A stretch of 64,000 nt of DNA. It comes from Brevibacterium sp. ZH18 (GTDB taxonomy: Bacteria; Actinomycetota; Actinomycetes; Actinomycetales; Brevibacteriaceae). The notes beneath the pieces are model-generated. The model did no database searches. It saw nothing but the letters and a program-made list of their open reading frames with translations, and was not told the DNA's origin. Positions 9,190 through 17,892 of the stretch are shown one piece after another. Positions within the stretch are counted from its first letter, which is position 1. Every line of letters starts with the position of its first letter. The stretch is from the NCBI RefSeq assembly GCF_022748595.1, contig NZ_JALDSX010000002.1, positions 1 through 64,000 of the forward strand, written 5' to 3'. A program made the position numbers and the translations under genes.

Positions 9190-10263
9190 TCAGAGCGAGC
9201 AGGCGATGAACGTCGGTTCGGGCTCGAGGACGATGCCGAACTTCTCTTCGACTCCGGCGACGACGGCACGAGCGAGCTCGAGCACATCGTCCGTTGCGGC
9301 CTGTCCGCGGTTGGTCAGGGCCAGGGTGTGCTTGGTCGACAGGCTCGCGCGTCCCTCACCGATGTGGAAGCCCTTGGTGAATCCCGCATGTTCGATCAGC
9401 CAGGCGGCTGAGGTCTTCGTCAGTCCCGCGATCGTGGCCCCGCTGAGGGGGTCCGTGACCGGGTAGCGGGGAGCCTCGGCGGGCAGTTCCTCCGGGCTGT
9501 CGACGATGGGGTTGGTGAAGAACGATCCCGCCGACCACGAGTCGTGGTCGTTCGAATCGAGAACCATGCCCTTCGAGGCGCGCAGATCGATGACGGTCGA
9601 ACGGACCAGGTCAGCCGACACGGTGTCCCCGATCTCCACGTCCAAGGCCGAGGCAAGCTGAGCGTAGCGCACGGGCAGGGAGGCCCGACTTCGCTGGAGT
9701 TCGAAGGTCACCGACAGCACGAGGAACTGCGCCGTGCCCGACCTCTGCTGCGCCCGTTTGAGCGCCGAGGTGCGGTAGCCGAATTCGAGTTCGACCGCGC
9801 TGAGTTCACGGACCTGGCCTGCGATCCGGTCGAAGACCTCGACCGAGGTGATGAGTTCGCCCACTTCGGTGCCGTAGGCGCCCACGTTCTGGATCGGCGT
9901 CGCGCCCACGGAACCGGGGATGCCGGAGAGCGCCTCGAGGCCCGACAGGCCCTTTTCGAGCGTCTGGGCGACGAATTCGTCCCAGTTCTCCCCCGCCTCG
10001 GCGGTGACTCGGGTTTCTGTGTCCGAGAGCTCGGTCAGGGTCGTGCCCGTCGTTGCGACCACGCACACGTGCCCGTCGAATCCGGCGTCCGCGACGAGCA
10101 GATTCGATCCGCCGCCGATGAAGAGGACGTCGGGTTCGTCTCGTGTGGACAGACCCAGCGGGTGCTCACGGCAGAATGCAAGGAGTTCGTCCCGGCTCTT
10201 CGCGACCGTGAGATCTTGCGCCGGACCGCCGAGGCGGAACGTCGTGAAGTCCGCCAGGTTCAC
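9190..10263 (-). CDS. murB: UDP-N-acetylenolpyruvoylglucosamine reductase
   Basis: Cytosolic FAD enzyme that reduces UDP-GlcNAc-enolpyruvate to UDP-MurNAc in peptidoglycan synthesis. The 357-residue protein carries the FAD-binding motifs FIGGGSNLLV and GIPGSVGATPIQNVGAYG, the catalytic serine segment SAGSFFTNP, and the C-terminal GEGRASLSTKHTLAL and LEPEPTFI regions, fitting type I MurB. Its ATG overlaps the stop codon of the dehydratase gene upstream by 4 bases, so translation is probably coupled. Confidence 0.97.
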   Translation of the reverse strand: MNLADFTTFRLGGPAQDLTVAKSRDELLAFCREHPLGLSTRDEPDVLFIGGGSNLLVADAGFDGHVCVVATTGTTLTELSDTETRVTAEAGENWDEFVAQTLEKGLSGLEALSGIPGSVGATPIQNVGAYGTEVGELITSVEVFDRIAGQVRELSAVELEFGYRTSALKRAQQRSGTAQFLVLSVTFELQRSRASLPVRYAQLASALDVEIGDTVSADLVRSTVIDLRASKGMVLDSNDHDSWSAGSFFTNPIVDSPEELPAEAPRYPVTDPLSGATIAGLTKTSAAWLIEHAGFTKGFHIGEGRASLSTKHTLALTNRGQAATDDVLELARAVVAGVEEKFGIVLEPEPTFIACSL

Positions 10264-10703
10264 CGGGTGACTCGGATCTGGGTGCGGCTGAGCACATCCT
10301 TCTCGCCGGACTTGACCGTGACGTCGATGCGGGCGGTGCCCACGGCTCCATCGATGGCGCCGATCGTGGCGGTCAGCGAAAGCACGGCGGTGGGTGTCGC
10401 CGGGGTGCCGGACTCAGCATCGGGGACGAGCACGGGCGCGGAGAACCGGGTGCGGTAGTCGACGATGGCACCCGGGTCGCCGAGCCATTCGACGATGGGA
10501 GCGACGACCACGGCCATCGAGAGCATGCCGTGGGCAATGACTCCGTCGAGGCCCACCTCGGTGGCGAATCGTTCGGACCAGTGGATCGGGTTGTGGTCGC
10601 CTGAGGCGCCCGCGTAGTCGACGAGCGAAGCCCGCGAGAGCTCGATCTCGGTCTCGACGACGGTGTCTCCGATGTTGAGCTGGGAGAAGTCGGTCAGGCT
10701 CAT
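10260..10703 (-). CDS. MaoC-family dehydratase, HadB-like
   Basis: Hot-dog fold (R)-hydratase/dehydratase acting on hydroxyacyl thioesters. The 147-residue protein contains the catalytic Asp-His motif region GASGDHNPIHWSE followed by GVIAHGMLSMA, the hydratase-2 signature. It overlaps HadA-like and murB genes by 4 bases each. In mycobacteria the HadA-HadB heterodimer is the FAS-II dehydratase for mycolic acids and also sits near secE-nusG. Brevibacteria are not known to make mycolates, so the substrate here is open. Confidence 0.87.
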   Translation of the reverse strand: MSLTDFSQLNIGDTVVETEIELSRASLVDYAGASGDHNPIHWSERFATEVGLDGVIAHGMLSMAVVVAPIVEWLGDPGAIVDYRTRFSAPVLVPDAESGTPATPTAVLSLTATIGAIDGAVGTARIDVTVKSGEKDVLSRTQIRVTR

Positions 10704-11149
10704 TCTCCGTCTCCTCTCACGACGATGGTGGAGGTCACCGTGACGACGGGCTGCTCCGCGGGGTCGGTGATCTCCGTCCGGGTGGTGATCATGGCGTTGT
10801 TGCCTGCGGCCCGCACACCGTCGACATGAGTCGTGGCGTCGAGGCTGTCACCTGCAACGATGGGGCGGGTGATGGTGAACTGCTCCGAGCCGTGGACGAC
10901 CTTCGAGAAGTCGATGCCGGATTCGGGATCGGAGATGTAGGCTGCCTCGGACTTCTGCGCGATGATCACGGGGAATGTCGTTGGCGCGACGACGTCTTTG
11001 TACCCGAGCGCAGTGGCCGCCTCGGTGTCGAAGTGATAGTCGGACTTCGCGCCGGTGGCGAGCGCGAATTCCGCAATCGCCTCCCGGGACACCTCATAGG
11101 GGCGGGGCAGGGAGTAGCTGGCCCCCTGCTTCTCGGAATTGACCGGCAT
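10700..11149 (-). CDS. FAS1-like/MaoC N-terminal dehydratase domain protein, HadA-like
   Basis: Probable partner of the HadB-like protein in a heterodimeric dehydratase; this subunit would hold the acyl chain while HadB supplies the catalytic Asp-His. The 149 residues include YEVSREAIAEFALATGA, the VAPTTFPVI segment and GSEQFTITRPIVAGD, typical of the HadA/UPF0336 family. The start at 11149 (MPVNSE) was preferred because a GAGAG ribosome site precedes it by 6 bases; the frame is open to 11176. It heads a three-gene unit hadA-hadB-murB. Confidence 0.86.
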   Translation of the reverse strand: MPVNSEKQGASYSLPRPYEVSREAIAEFALATGAKSDYHFDTEAATALGYKDVVAPTTFPVIIAQKSEAAYISDPESGIDFSKVVHGSEQFTITRPIVAGDSLDATTHVDGVRAAGNNAMITTRTEITDPAEQPVVTVTSTIVVRGDGE

Positions 11150-11444
11150 AGTCGCTCTCTTTCGCACAGACGTCATAGTGGTCGCACAACTTCGTGACCC
11201 CAGCCTAGCGGCCCGCCCCGTTGCGAGGGGAATTGAGAGCCATGGGAGAGTGACCGAAAATTCGCCTCCGGTTCACCCAATTGGTGCACCATCGTCCTCA
11301 GTCCCTAAAACTGGTATAAGTTGTCCACATCACATGTGCTGTTCGACGTGTCGACCTCACCCGGGTCGGCGATGGAGAACAGCTGATGTGAATGCGGTCC
11401 ACAGAGAAGTTGAGACGCAAGATGTCTTCACAAGGAGTAGTGCG

Positions 11445-13214
11445 ATGACGAACGATCCGTCGGACAAAACCACAGCGAAACCTGCCGGTTCCGGAAAGCG
11501 CGTGGTCAAAGATGCAGTCGCGGTCCCCCACGCCGGTCGCCCCGCGCGCTCTGCCGAAGCCGCAGCACCCTCGGCGCCCATTGCCGATGCGACAGCGCCG
11601 GTCGCCGGCAGCGCACAGGTGGCACAGGTGGCACAGGTGGCACCGGCAGCAGATCCCGCCGCAGCGATCGATCCGGCCGAGACCGATGTCCATGTCGGCA
11701 CCGATGCCGCCTATGCCGGGGTGGAGGCAGAACGGGTCCAGATCCGTCGTCCGCTGCGCAACGTCTCCGAGGTGCGGCACTTCTTCCGCACGAACATCAC
11801 TCCCATCTACTTCATCGGGGCAACACCGTTCAACCTGCTCGGTCTCGACCGGTGGGTGCGCAACTTCTCCTACATCACGTACTACGACGGTTGGGACGGC
11901 GCACACCCACGCGTCTTCTCCCCGCGCTACAAGCCGTTCGTCGAGTTCGAGAGCGGCGAGGCGATCAACAACTGGCTGCTGCTCAACGCCGAGGTGCGCG
12001 CACACATGACGCGCAACGTCCCCCACGGCGAACGCCCCAAGGTCGCCATGGTCTTCTTCGACGAGGAGACTGAACGAATCTGCCGCGAACTCGGCTACGA
12101 CCTCATCCTGCCCTCGGCCACGCTGCGCAACCAGCTCGACTCGAAGATCGAGACGACGAAGCTCGGCAATGAGGCCGGCGCGTTCTCCGTGCCCAATGTG
12201 CTCACGACCGCTGACACGTTCACGCAGCTGATGAAGGAGGCGGAGAAGGAGGGCCTGGGAACGGACCTCGTCGTTCAGACCCCCTACGGTGATTCGGGCA
12301 AGACGACGTTCTTCATCGCCGCAGAAGCCGACTGGAACACCCACAAGCACGACATCATCGGCGAACAGCTGAAGATCATGAAACGCATCAACAACACGCC
12401 TGTGGCCGTGGAGGCGGTCATCACCAGCAGCGGTGTCGTCGTCGGCCCGTTCCTCACCGAGCTGGCAGGCTTCGCCGAACTCACCCCGTACAAGGGCGGC
12501 TGGTGCGGCAATGAGATGACCCCGGATGTGCTCACGGCCGATCAGCGCACCCGGGCCAGGGAACTGGTGCGTCGAATGGGTGAGGGCCTGCGCAAGCGAG
12601 GCTACCGCGGCTTCTTCGAGGTCGATGTGCTCGTCGATCTCGACACCGATGATGTCTGGCTCGGCGAACTCAATCCGCGGATCTCCGGCGCCTCGGCGAT
12701 CACGAATGTCACAGCCGGCGCCTATGCGGACGTGCCGCTGTTCCTGTTCCATCTGCTCGAGTACCTCGACGTCGAATTCGATCTCGACGTCGATGAGATC
12801 AACGAGCGGTGGGAGGAACTCTCGGGTGCGGACGAGTGGAGCCAGATGGTCATCAAGGAGACCGCTGACATCACCGAATACATCACCCACTCGCCGCTGA
12901 CGGGTCAGTACTACCTCGATCAGTACGGAACGCTGACCTACAAGCGCGCTGCCCTCGACTGGCACCCGCTGCAGAACGGCAGCGAAGTGTTCTTCTTGCG
13001 CATCTACGGCGCCGGCGAATATCGGTGGAAGGGCGCCGACCTTGGCGTTCTCGTGACCAAGAACCCGCTGCAGACGAAGTCCGGAGGCGCCAGCGCCCTG
13101 AGCATCAGGGCCAAGCACTTCATCGATTCGATCCGCGCAATGTACGCCGGCGTCCCAGTCGCGGCCGAGGACCCCTCCCCCGCGTTGGGCGGTCCCGGAG
13201 CCAAAGGCGACTGA
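11445..13214 (+). CDS. ATP-grasp ligase of biotin-carboxylase-like fold, function unknown
   Basis: A 589-residue protein whose core (residues ~110-520) has an ATP-grasp pattern: VVQTPYGDSGKTTFF resembles the nucleotide-binding glycine loop, and FFEVDVLVDLDTDDVWLGELNPRISGASA matches the metal-binding Glu/Asn strand (ELNPR). ATP-grasp enzymes join a carboxylate to an amine, thiol or CO2-derived acceptor through an acyl phosphate. No biotinyl domain or carboxyltransferase is nearby, so a carboxylase role is doubtful. Residues 1-95 are Ala/Pro-rich and include a 9-bp DNA repeat giving AQVAQVAQVAP. The start at 11445 has an AAGGAG site. A TGGTATAAG extended -10 lies at 11312-11320. It is followed by a NylB-like hydrolase. 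Confidence 0.72.
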   Translation: MTNDPSDKTTAKPAGSGKRVVKDAVAVPHAGRPARSAEAAAPSAPIADATAPVAGSAQVAQVAQVAPAADPAAAIDPAETDVHVGTDAAYAGVEAERVQIRRPLRNVSEVRHFFRTNITPIYFIGATPFNLLGLDRWVRNFSYITYYDGWDGAHPRVFSPRYKPFVEFESGEAINNWLLLNAEVRAHMTRNVPHGERPKVAMVFFDEETERICRELGYDLILPSATLRNQLDSKIETTKLGNEAGAFSVPNVLTTADTFTQLMKEAEKEGLGTDLVVQTPYGDSGKTTFFIAAEADWNTHKHDIIGEQLKIMKRINNTPVAVEAVITSSGVVVGPFLTELAGFAELTPYKGGWCGNEMTPDVLTADQRTRARELVRRMGEGLRKRGYRGFFEVDVLVDLDTDDVWLGELNPRISGASAITNVTAGAYADVPLFLFHLLEYLDVEFDLDVDEINERWEELSGADEWSQMVIKETADITEYITHSPLTGQYYLDQYGTLTYKRAALDWHPLQNGSEVFFLRIYGAGEYRWKGADLGVLVTKNPLQTKSGGASALSIRAKHFIDSIRAMYAGVPVAAEDPSPALGGPGAKGD

Positions 13215-13267
13215 GAAATCGCGATGGTAATCTCGTCACGGACCGCACGCGGTCCCACGAGACCAAC

Positions 13268-13321
13268 GCTGCACAACAGAGACTTGCTGCAGAGCTAGAG
13301 ACTCGCTGCACAACAGAGACT
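13268..13321. repeat. 18-bp imperfect tandem repeat, three copies
   Basis: Units at 13268-13285, 13286-13304 and 13305-13321; the first and third share GCTGCACAACAGAGACT exactly and the middle one differs at a few positions. It lies in the 129-bp gap between the ATP-grasp and hydrolase genes, before the ribosome site of the latter. Also in this gap, GGACCG/CGGTCC forms a short hairpin. Confidence 0.85.
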
Positions 13322-13343
13322 ATGAGAGATCACGAGGTGGAGA

Positions 13344-14564
13344 GTGACTGAGACGTCGCCGAACCAGGCCATGCCCGTCGACCCGGTCACGGAGACCGTT
13401 GACAAGGACAATTGGCAGGATCCCGGCAATGTCCGCTGGTCGTTCCAGCACGTCGATCAGGTTCTGCCCACGACGCCGATCTCACGCGGGGCCGGGCCCG
13501 TGGCGGAACTGCCACTCGCCCTGCAGGACCTCGGCGAAGTCGAGATCCCGAAGACGGAATTCTCCGAGGCTCGCAGTGTGCGCAGCGTCATCGAAGCCAG
13601 CAGCACCGATGCCTGGATGGTTCTGCACAACGGGAAGGTGCTGACCGAAGAGTACTTCAACGGAATGGCGCCGGAGACCGAGCATCTGCTGATGTCGGTG
13701 AGCAAATCTCTGGTCGGAACGGTGGCCGGTGTGCTCGCCGGTGCTGGGGATCTCGACCCCAACCGACTGATCACCGACTACGTTCCCGAACTCGCATCCT
13801 CGGGTTATGCCGGAGCCACGGTGCGCCACATCCTCGACATGCGCTCGGGGATCAGGTTCTCCGAGAACTACCTCGATCCCACATCCGAGGTCCGGCAGAT
13901 CGAGGAGGCCATCGGCTGGTCTGAGTCGAAGCCCGCAGGCCAGGCCACCGGTATGTACGAGTTCCTGACCACGCTCGAGGCAAAGTCCGAGCACGGCGGC
14001 GTCTACCAATACCGCTCGTGCGAGACCGATGTGCTCGGCTGGGTGTGCGAGAAGATCGCCGGCGAGAGCATGCAGACCCTCATGTCACGCGTACTGTGGT
14101 CGCGCATCGGGGCCGAACGCGATGCGCTCATCGCCACCGATCAGTACGGTGTGGGCATGTTCGACGGTGGGATCAACACCACCCTGCGCGATTTGGCCCG
14201 CTTCGGCTACCTCCACTCGAACCGCGGAGTCTCCCTGACGGGAGAGCAGGTGGCACCGACCTCCTGGATCGGAGATACGCTCACCGGCGACGTCGACACT
14301 CGGCAGGCCTTCGCCGACGGCCCCGACGACAATCGGATGCCCGGCGGAATGTACCGCAACCAGTTCTGGTTCCCCTTCCCGGATTCGCATGCGTTCCTCG
14401 CCCTCGGCATCCACGGACAGATGATCTACATCAACCCGGGCGCCAATTTCGTGGGCGTCAAACTCTCCAGCTGGGGCCTGCCACAGGACGCGAGCAAGCT
14501 GTTCCCGACGATCCGCGCCTTCGACGCCCTGGCCAGCGCCGTCAATATCCCTGGTGTCGAATAG
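13344..14564 (+). CDS. Serine hydrolase, class C beta-lactamase / 6-aminohexanoate-dimer hydrolase (NylB) like
   Basis: Penicillin-binding-protein-fold serine hydrolase that would cleave an amide or ester. The 406-residue protein shows the SxxK nucleophile motif in LLMSVSKSLVG (near residue 118), a YRSCETDVLGW segment at the place of the Tyr-x-Asn/Ser motif, and the later GGINTTLRDLARFG region that recurs in NylB-type enzymes. There is no signal peptide, so it is cytosolic. The start is GTG at 13344 with a GAGGTGG site upstream. Its partner upstream is an ATP-grasp ligase, suggesting a make-and-break pair acting on the same amide bond; this is inference. Confidence 0.8.
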   Translation: MTETSPNQAMPVDPVTETVDKDNWQDPGNVRWSFQHVDQVLPTTPISRGAGPVAELPLALQDLGEVEIPKTEFSEARSVRSVIEASSTDAWMVLHNGKVLTEEYFNGMAPETEHLLMSVSKSLVGTVAGVLAGAGDLDPNRLITDYVPELASSGYAGATVRHILDMRSGIRFSENYLDPTSEVRQIEEAIGWSESKPAGQATGMYEFLTTLEAKSEHGGVYQYRSCETDVLGWVCEKIAGESMQTLMSRVLWSRIGAERDALIATDQYGVGMFDGGINTTLRDLARFGYLHSNRGVSLTGEQVAPTSWIGDTLTGDVDTRQAFADGPDDNRMPGGMYRNQFWFPFPDSHAFLALGIHGQMIYINPGANFVGVKLSSWGLPQDASKLFPTIRAFDALASAVNIPGVE

Positions 14565-14628
14565 CGACGTCACCTCACGGTGAGCCGGGACTGATACCCA
14601 GAACCAGCTGAAAGCTCATGCGGGTCGG

Positions 14629-15759
14629 TCACAGGCCCAGGTGTGCGATCTCCGGTGCTGGCTGGCCGAGGATCGCCCTGGCCAGCCCATCGCCGATGAG
14701 CGGGCCCATCGTCAGCCCGCCCGCACCGAATCCCGAGGCGAGCCACAGACCGGTCGTCCCGGGCACGGCCCCCGCATACGGGAGTCCCCCGGCACGGGTC
14801 GACATCGGCCTGACGCCGACTCGGGTCTCGAAGATCGTCGCCTCGGCGAGTCCTGGAGCGATCCTCAGGGCATCGTCGAGGACCTGCTTCTGCCCGGCTG
14901 CCGTGGTGCGGACGTCGAAGCCGACACCGTCCTCACGCGTGGCGCCGATGACGACCCGTCCGCCGTCGAACGGCGTGATGTAGTGATGGTCGAGCGGATG
15001 GACGGTCGGCCACGGCGAGGTGTTGACTCCGCGCAGGCTCAGATGGATCAGCTGGCCTCGCTGCGGTGTGATCGAAACCGTGTGCCCGAGCCGGTCCAGG
15101 ATCTCCTGACTGCGGGCCCCACCCGCAACGACGACGGCATCGAAGTCCTCCATCGCCGAGGTGGTCCCCACCGACCATGGACCAGTGCCGTTGGTGCCGG
15201 ACCCAGCTGTGATGGTTCGTGCCGCGTCGGCGACGAACCGAGCACCGTGGGCTCTGGCTCCGGTGAGGATGGCGTCACGCAGAGTGCGTCCGTCGACGCG
15301 ACCGCCGCCGGTGATGAAGAGTCCCGTCATGTCCGGAGCGATCGGTGGGAAGATCTCGGCCAGGTTCGCCGAGTCGAGGTCGTGGACCTCGCCTGCGACT
15401 GGCCCTGCGGCTGAGACGCGTTCACGGATGCGCCCAGCCGCCTCGGCGAGGGTGTCCGGGTCTCGGTTGACTACCAGCGCACCGGACTGCCGATAGCCGA
15501 GCTCGGGAATCCCGAGGTCACGCAGCTGCTCAAGGAGCTGCGGGTAGAAATTTCCGCCGGCCGCATAGGTCTCGTAGTAGTCACCGTCACTCGTTGAGAC
15601 CCACGGGGCGATGATTCCCGCGCTCGCAGCGGTGGCCTGGCCGGCCATGGCATCGTCGAAGATCATGACGCTGACATCACGTGAGGCCAAGCCGAAGGCG
15701 ACGGAGGCTCCGGCGATTCCGCTGCCGATGACGGCGACGCGCGCGTGGTGTTGGGTCAT
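14629..15759 (-). CDS. FAD-dependent oxidoreductase, DadA/glycine oxidase family
   Basis: Flavoprotein that oxidises an amine or D-amino acid to an imino acid. The 376-residue protein starts with a dinucleotide-binding GSGIAGASVAFGLASR motif followed by an acidic residue (FDD), and ends with ASGFGAGGLTMGPLIGDGLA, the C-terminal FAD-contact motif of the DAO family (PF01266). An AAGGA site lies 8 bases before the ATG. It converges with the serine hydrolase gene 65 bp away and is 19 bp from kup on the same strand. Substrate cannot be read from sequence; sarcosine-, proline- or D-amino-acid-type oxidation are all possible. Confidence 0.85.
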   Translation of the reverse strand: MTQHHARVAVIGSGIAGASVAFGLASRDVSVMIFDDAMAGQATAASAGIIAPWVSTSDGDYYETYAAGGNFYPQLLEQLRDLGIPELGYRQSGALVVNRDPDTLAEAAGRIRERVSAAGPVAGEVHDLDSANLAEIFPPIAPDMTGLFITGGGRVDGRTLRDAILTGARAHGARFVADAARTITAGSGTNGTGPWSVGTTSAMEDFDAVVVAGGARSQEILDRLGHTVSITPQRGQLIHLSLRGVNTSPWPTVHPLDHHYITPFDGGRVVIGATREDGVGFDVRTTAAGQKQVLDDALRIAPGLAEATIFETRVGVRPMSTRAGGLPYAGAVPGTTGLWLASGFGAGGLTMGPLIGDGLARAILGQPAPEIAHLGL

Positions 15760-15777
15760 GGACGATGTCCTTCCATC

Positions 15778-17754
15778 TCAGATCGGGACTTCCCGGTTGA
15801 GCACGATACTGTGATCGCGCGGCAGGTGGTACTGGTTGAGCAGATCAGGGCGCAGCCTCATGAGGTTGATGAAGATGACGCGCTGCCAACGGTGCATCGG
15901 AGAGTTCTCGCCAGGATAGGGCGCGACCTCTGAGACGAAATACACCGCATCGGCCACGCTCTGCGCATCCGTCGGCTGGGGCTGCTTCTCAGTCCCAGCC
16001 TGCGTCACAGACTCAGACTCAACCTGCTTCTTGAAATCCGTCCGGGCCTGCGCGACCCTGTTGAGGAGTGCGGGCACCTTGGGCGGGAGGCTGAATCCGA
16101 CCTCGAGCTCGATCGTCGAGACTCCGTATCCCAGTTCCGTCACTCGCGCCTCGGTGGAGAACGGTTTGTGGCCGGTCATGATCTTGACGATGAGGACCCT
16201 CTCGTGGAGGACCGACTGATGTCTGATCATGGTCTGCATGGCCGCAGGAACGAGCTTCACCGAGTGGCACAGGTACACTGCGGTGCCGGGCAGCCGGGTG
16301 GGCGCATCGGGTCCGGCCAAGCTGCTGACGAAGGCGTCGAGGTCGATGTGGTCGGCCCGGCGTGCTTCGAGCAGTCTCTGCTGCCCGCTGCGCCAGGAGT
16401 ACATGATCATCGAGATGACAAGACCGATGGCGATCGGCAGCCAGCCGCCGGAGACGAACTTCGTCAGGTTGGAGATCACGAACAGGGCAACGACGGCCAA
16501 TGCGACCAGAGCGAACACGCCAGCGGGTGAGAACAGCCTGCGCTGGTGGAGCAGGAAGAACGTGAGCACGGTGGTCGTCGCCATGATCGAGACCGTCACC
16601 GCGATGCCGTAGGCGGCGGCCAGAGACACCGAGCTGCCGAAGGCGATGGTGACGGCGATGACGGCAATTGCGAGCAGGAGGTTCACAAGCGGCACGTAGA
16701 TCTGACCGGGCGAGTGCTGGGAGACTCGCACAACGGCGAACGGCGGAAGCAGCTGCAGACGACCGGCCTGCTGGACCGCGGAGAACGCCGCGGCGATGAC
16801 AGCTTGGGAGGCGATGACAGTGGCCAAGGTGGCCAAGACCACGGCGGGGATCATCGCCCAACCGGGGACGAGGCCGAAGAACGGGTGGCCGATTTTCCCG
16901 GGCGTGCGCAGGACCAGACCGGCCTGTCCCAGGTAGTTGAGGACAAGGGATGGCAGAACGATGGCGAACCAGGCCCGGGAGATGGGCAGCCGACCGAAAT
17001 GACCCATGTCGGCGAACAGCGCCTCGGCGCCGGTGATCGCCAGCACCACTCCGGTCAGTGCGACGAAGGCCGTCCACGGGTGGGCGGCGACGAGAAGTAC
17101 GATCCAATGCGGAGACAGGGCGACGAGCACGCTGGGATCAGCAAGGACAGAAACAAGTCCGAGGACGGCGATCATGGCGAACCAGAGGAGCATGACGGGG
17201 CCGAAGAAACGCCCGATGACGGCGGTGCCGAATCGCTGCGTGAGGAAGAGCACGACGAGGATGGTGACGGCGACGGGCACGATGACGACCGACAGTCCCG
17301 GAGAGATCGAAGTCAGGCCTTCGACGGCGGAGAGCACGGAGATGGCCGGGGTGATGATGCTGTCTCCGAAGAACAGGGCGGCACCGACGATGGCGACGAG
17401 AGCCGCGATCGCCGTAGCTCGTCGGCTCGGGCCTGAGCGGAGGAAGAGTGCATAGAGGGAGAGCAGACCGCCCTCCCCGTCATTGTCGCGACGCAGGAGA
17501 ATGCCCACGTACAGGACGGTGACGATGAGGATGATCGACCAGATGATCATCGAGGTGGTCCCGAAGATGACCAGACGGGACGGGTGTCCGATCGCGGCGA
17601 GGACCGCGGAGAAGGAATAGAGCGGGCTGGTGCCGATGTCGCCGAACACGATTCCGAGAGCAGAGACGAGCAGAGGGAATCCGTGCGGCCCTTCGGGACG
17701 GTAGGTGCCGCGATGGTTCTTGCGCAGTGAAACGCCGGGCGAGGTCATAGCCAC
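15778..17754 (-). CDS. kup: Kup/KUP-family potassium uptake transporter
   Basis: Proton-coupled K+ importer in the cytoplasmic membrane. The protein (about 658 residues) begins with the family signature ALGIVFGDIGTSPLYSF, has about 12 hydrophobic helices through residue ~450 and a ~200-residue cytosolic C-terminal domain. GDSIITPAISVLSAVEGL is also conserved in Kup. A GTG start at 17754 was chosen because GGGAGG lies 8 bases upstream; the frame remains open to 17826 and an ATG follows at 17748. No c-di-AMP riboswitch is visible in the 138 bp upstream. Confidence 0.94.
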   Translation of the reverse strand: MAMTSPGVSLRKNHRGTYRPEGPHGFPLLVSALGIVFGDIGTSPLYSFSAVLAAIGHPSRLVIFGTTSMIIWSIILIVTVLYVGILLRRDNDGEGGLLSLYALFLRSGPSRRATAIAALVAIVGAALFFGDSIITPAISVLSAVEGLTSISPGLSVVIVPVAVTILVVLFLTQRFGTAVIGRFFGPVMLLWFAMIAVLGLVSVLADPSVLVALSPHWIVLLVAAHPWTAFVALTGVVLAITGAEALFADMGHFGRLPISRAWFAIVLPSLVLNYLGQAGLVLRTPGKIGHPFFGLVPGWAMIPAVVLATLATVIASQAVIAAAFSAVQQAGRLQLLPPFAVVRVSQHSPGQIYVPLVNLLLAIAVIAVTIAFGSSVSLAAAYGIAVTVSIMATTTVLTFFLLHQRRLFSPAGVFALVALAVVALFVISNLTKFVSGGWLPIAIGLVISMIMYSWRSGQQRLLEARRADHIDLDAFVSSLAGPDAPTRLPGTAVYLCHSVKLVPAAMQTMIRHQSVLHERVLIVKIMTGHKPFSTEARVTELGYGVSTIELEVGFSLPPKVPALLNRVAQARTDFKKQVESESVTQAGTEKQPQPTDAQSVADAVYFVSEVAPYPGENSPMHRWQRVIFINLMRLRPDLLNQYHLPRDHSIVLNREVPI

Positions 17755-17892
17755 AGAGTAGTCCTCCCTGACCCGCCCGGCGCCCCTGCTGACCTGCTTT
17801 TTCGATGCTGACCCGCTTTCGCGCACACATCGGGCTCAGGCGCTCAGCGAGGATGGACCTCAGCGCCGGAGATCCTCACCACATGTTTCCTT

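Noticed and set aside
11298-13118. A 606-codon open frame on the minus strand
   Set aside because: It lies fully antisense to the ATP-grasp gene, has no family similarity I can see, and is explained by high-GC codon bias.
17755-17892. c-di-AMP (ydaO) riboswitch before kup
   Set aside because: Only 138 bp are available and none of the conserved ydaO helices can be recognised.
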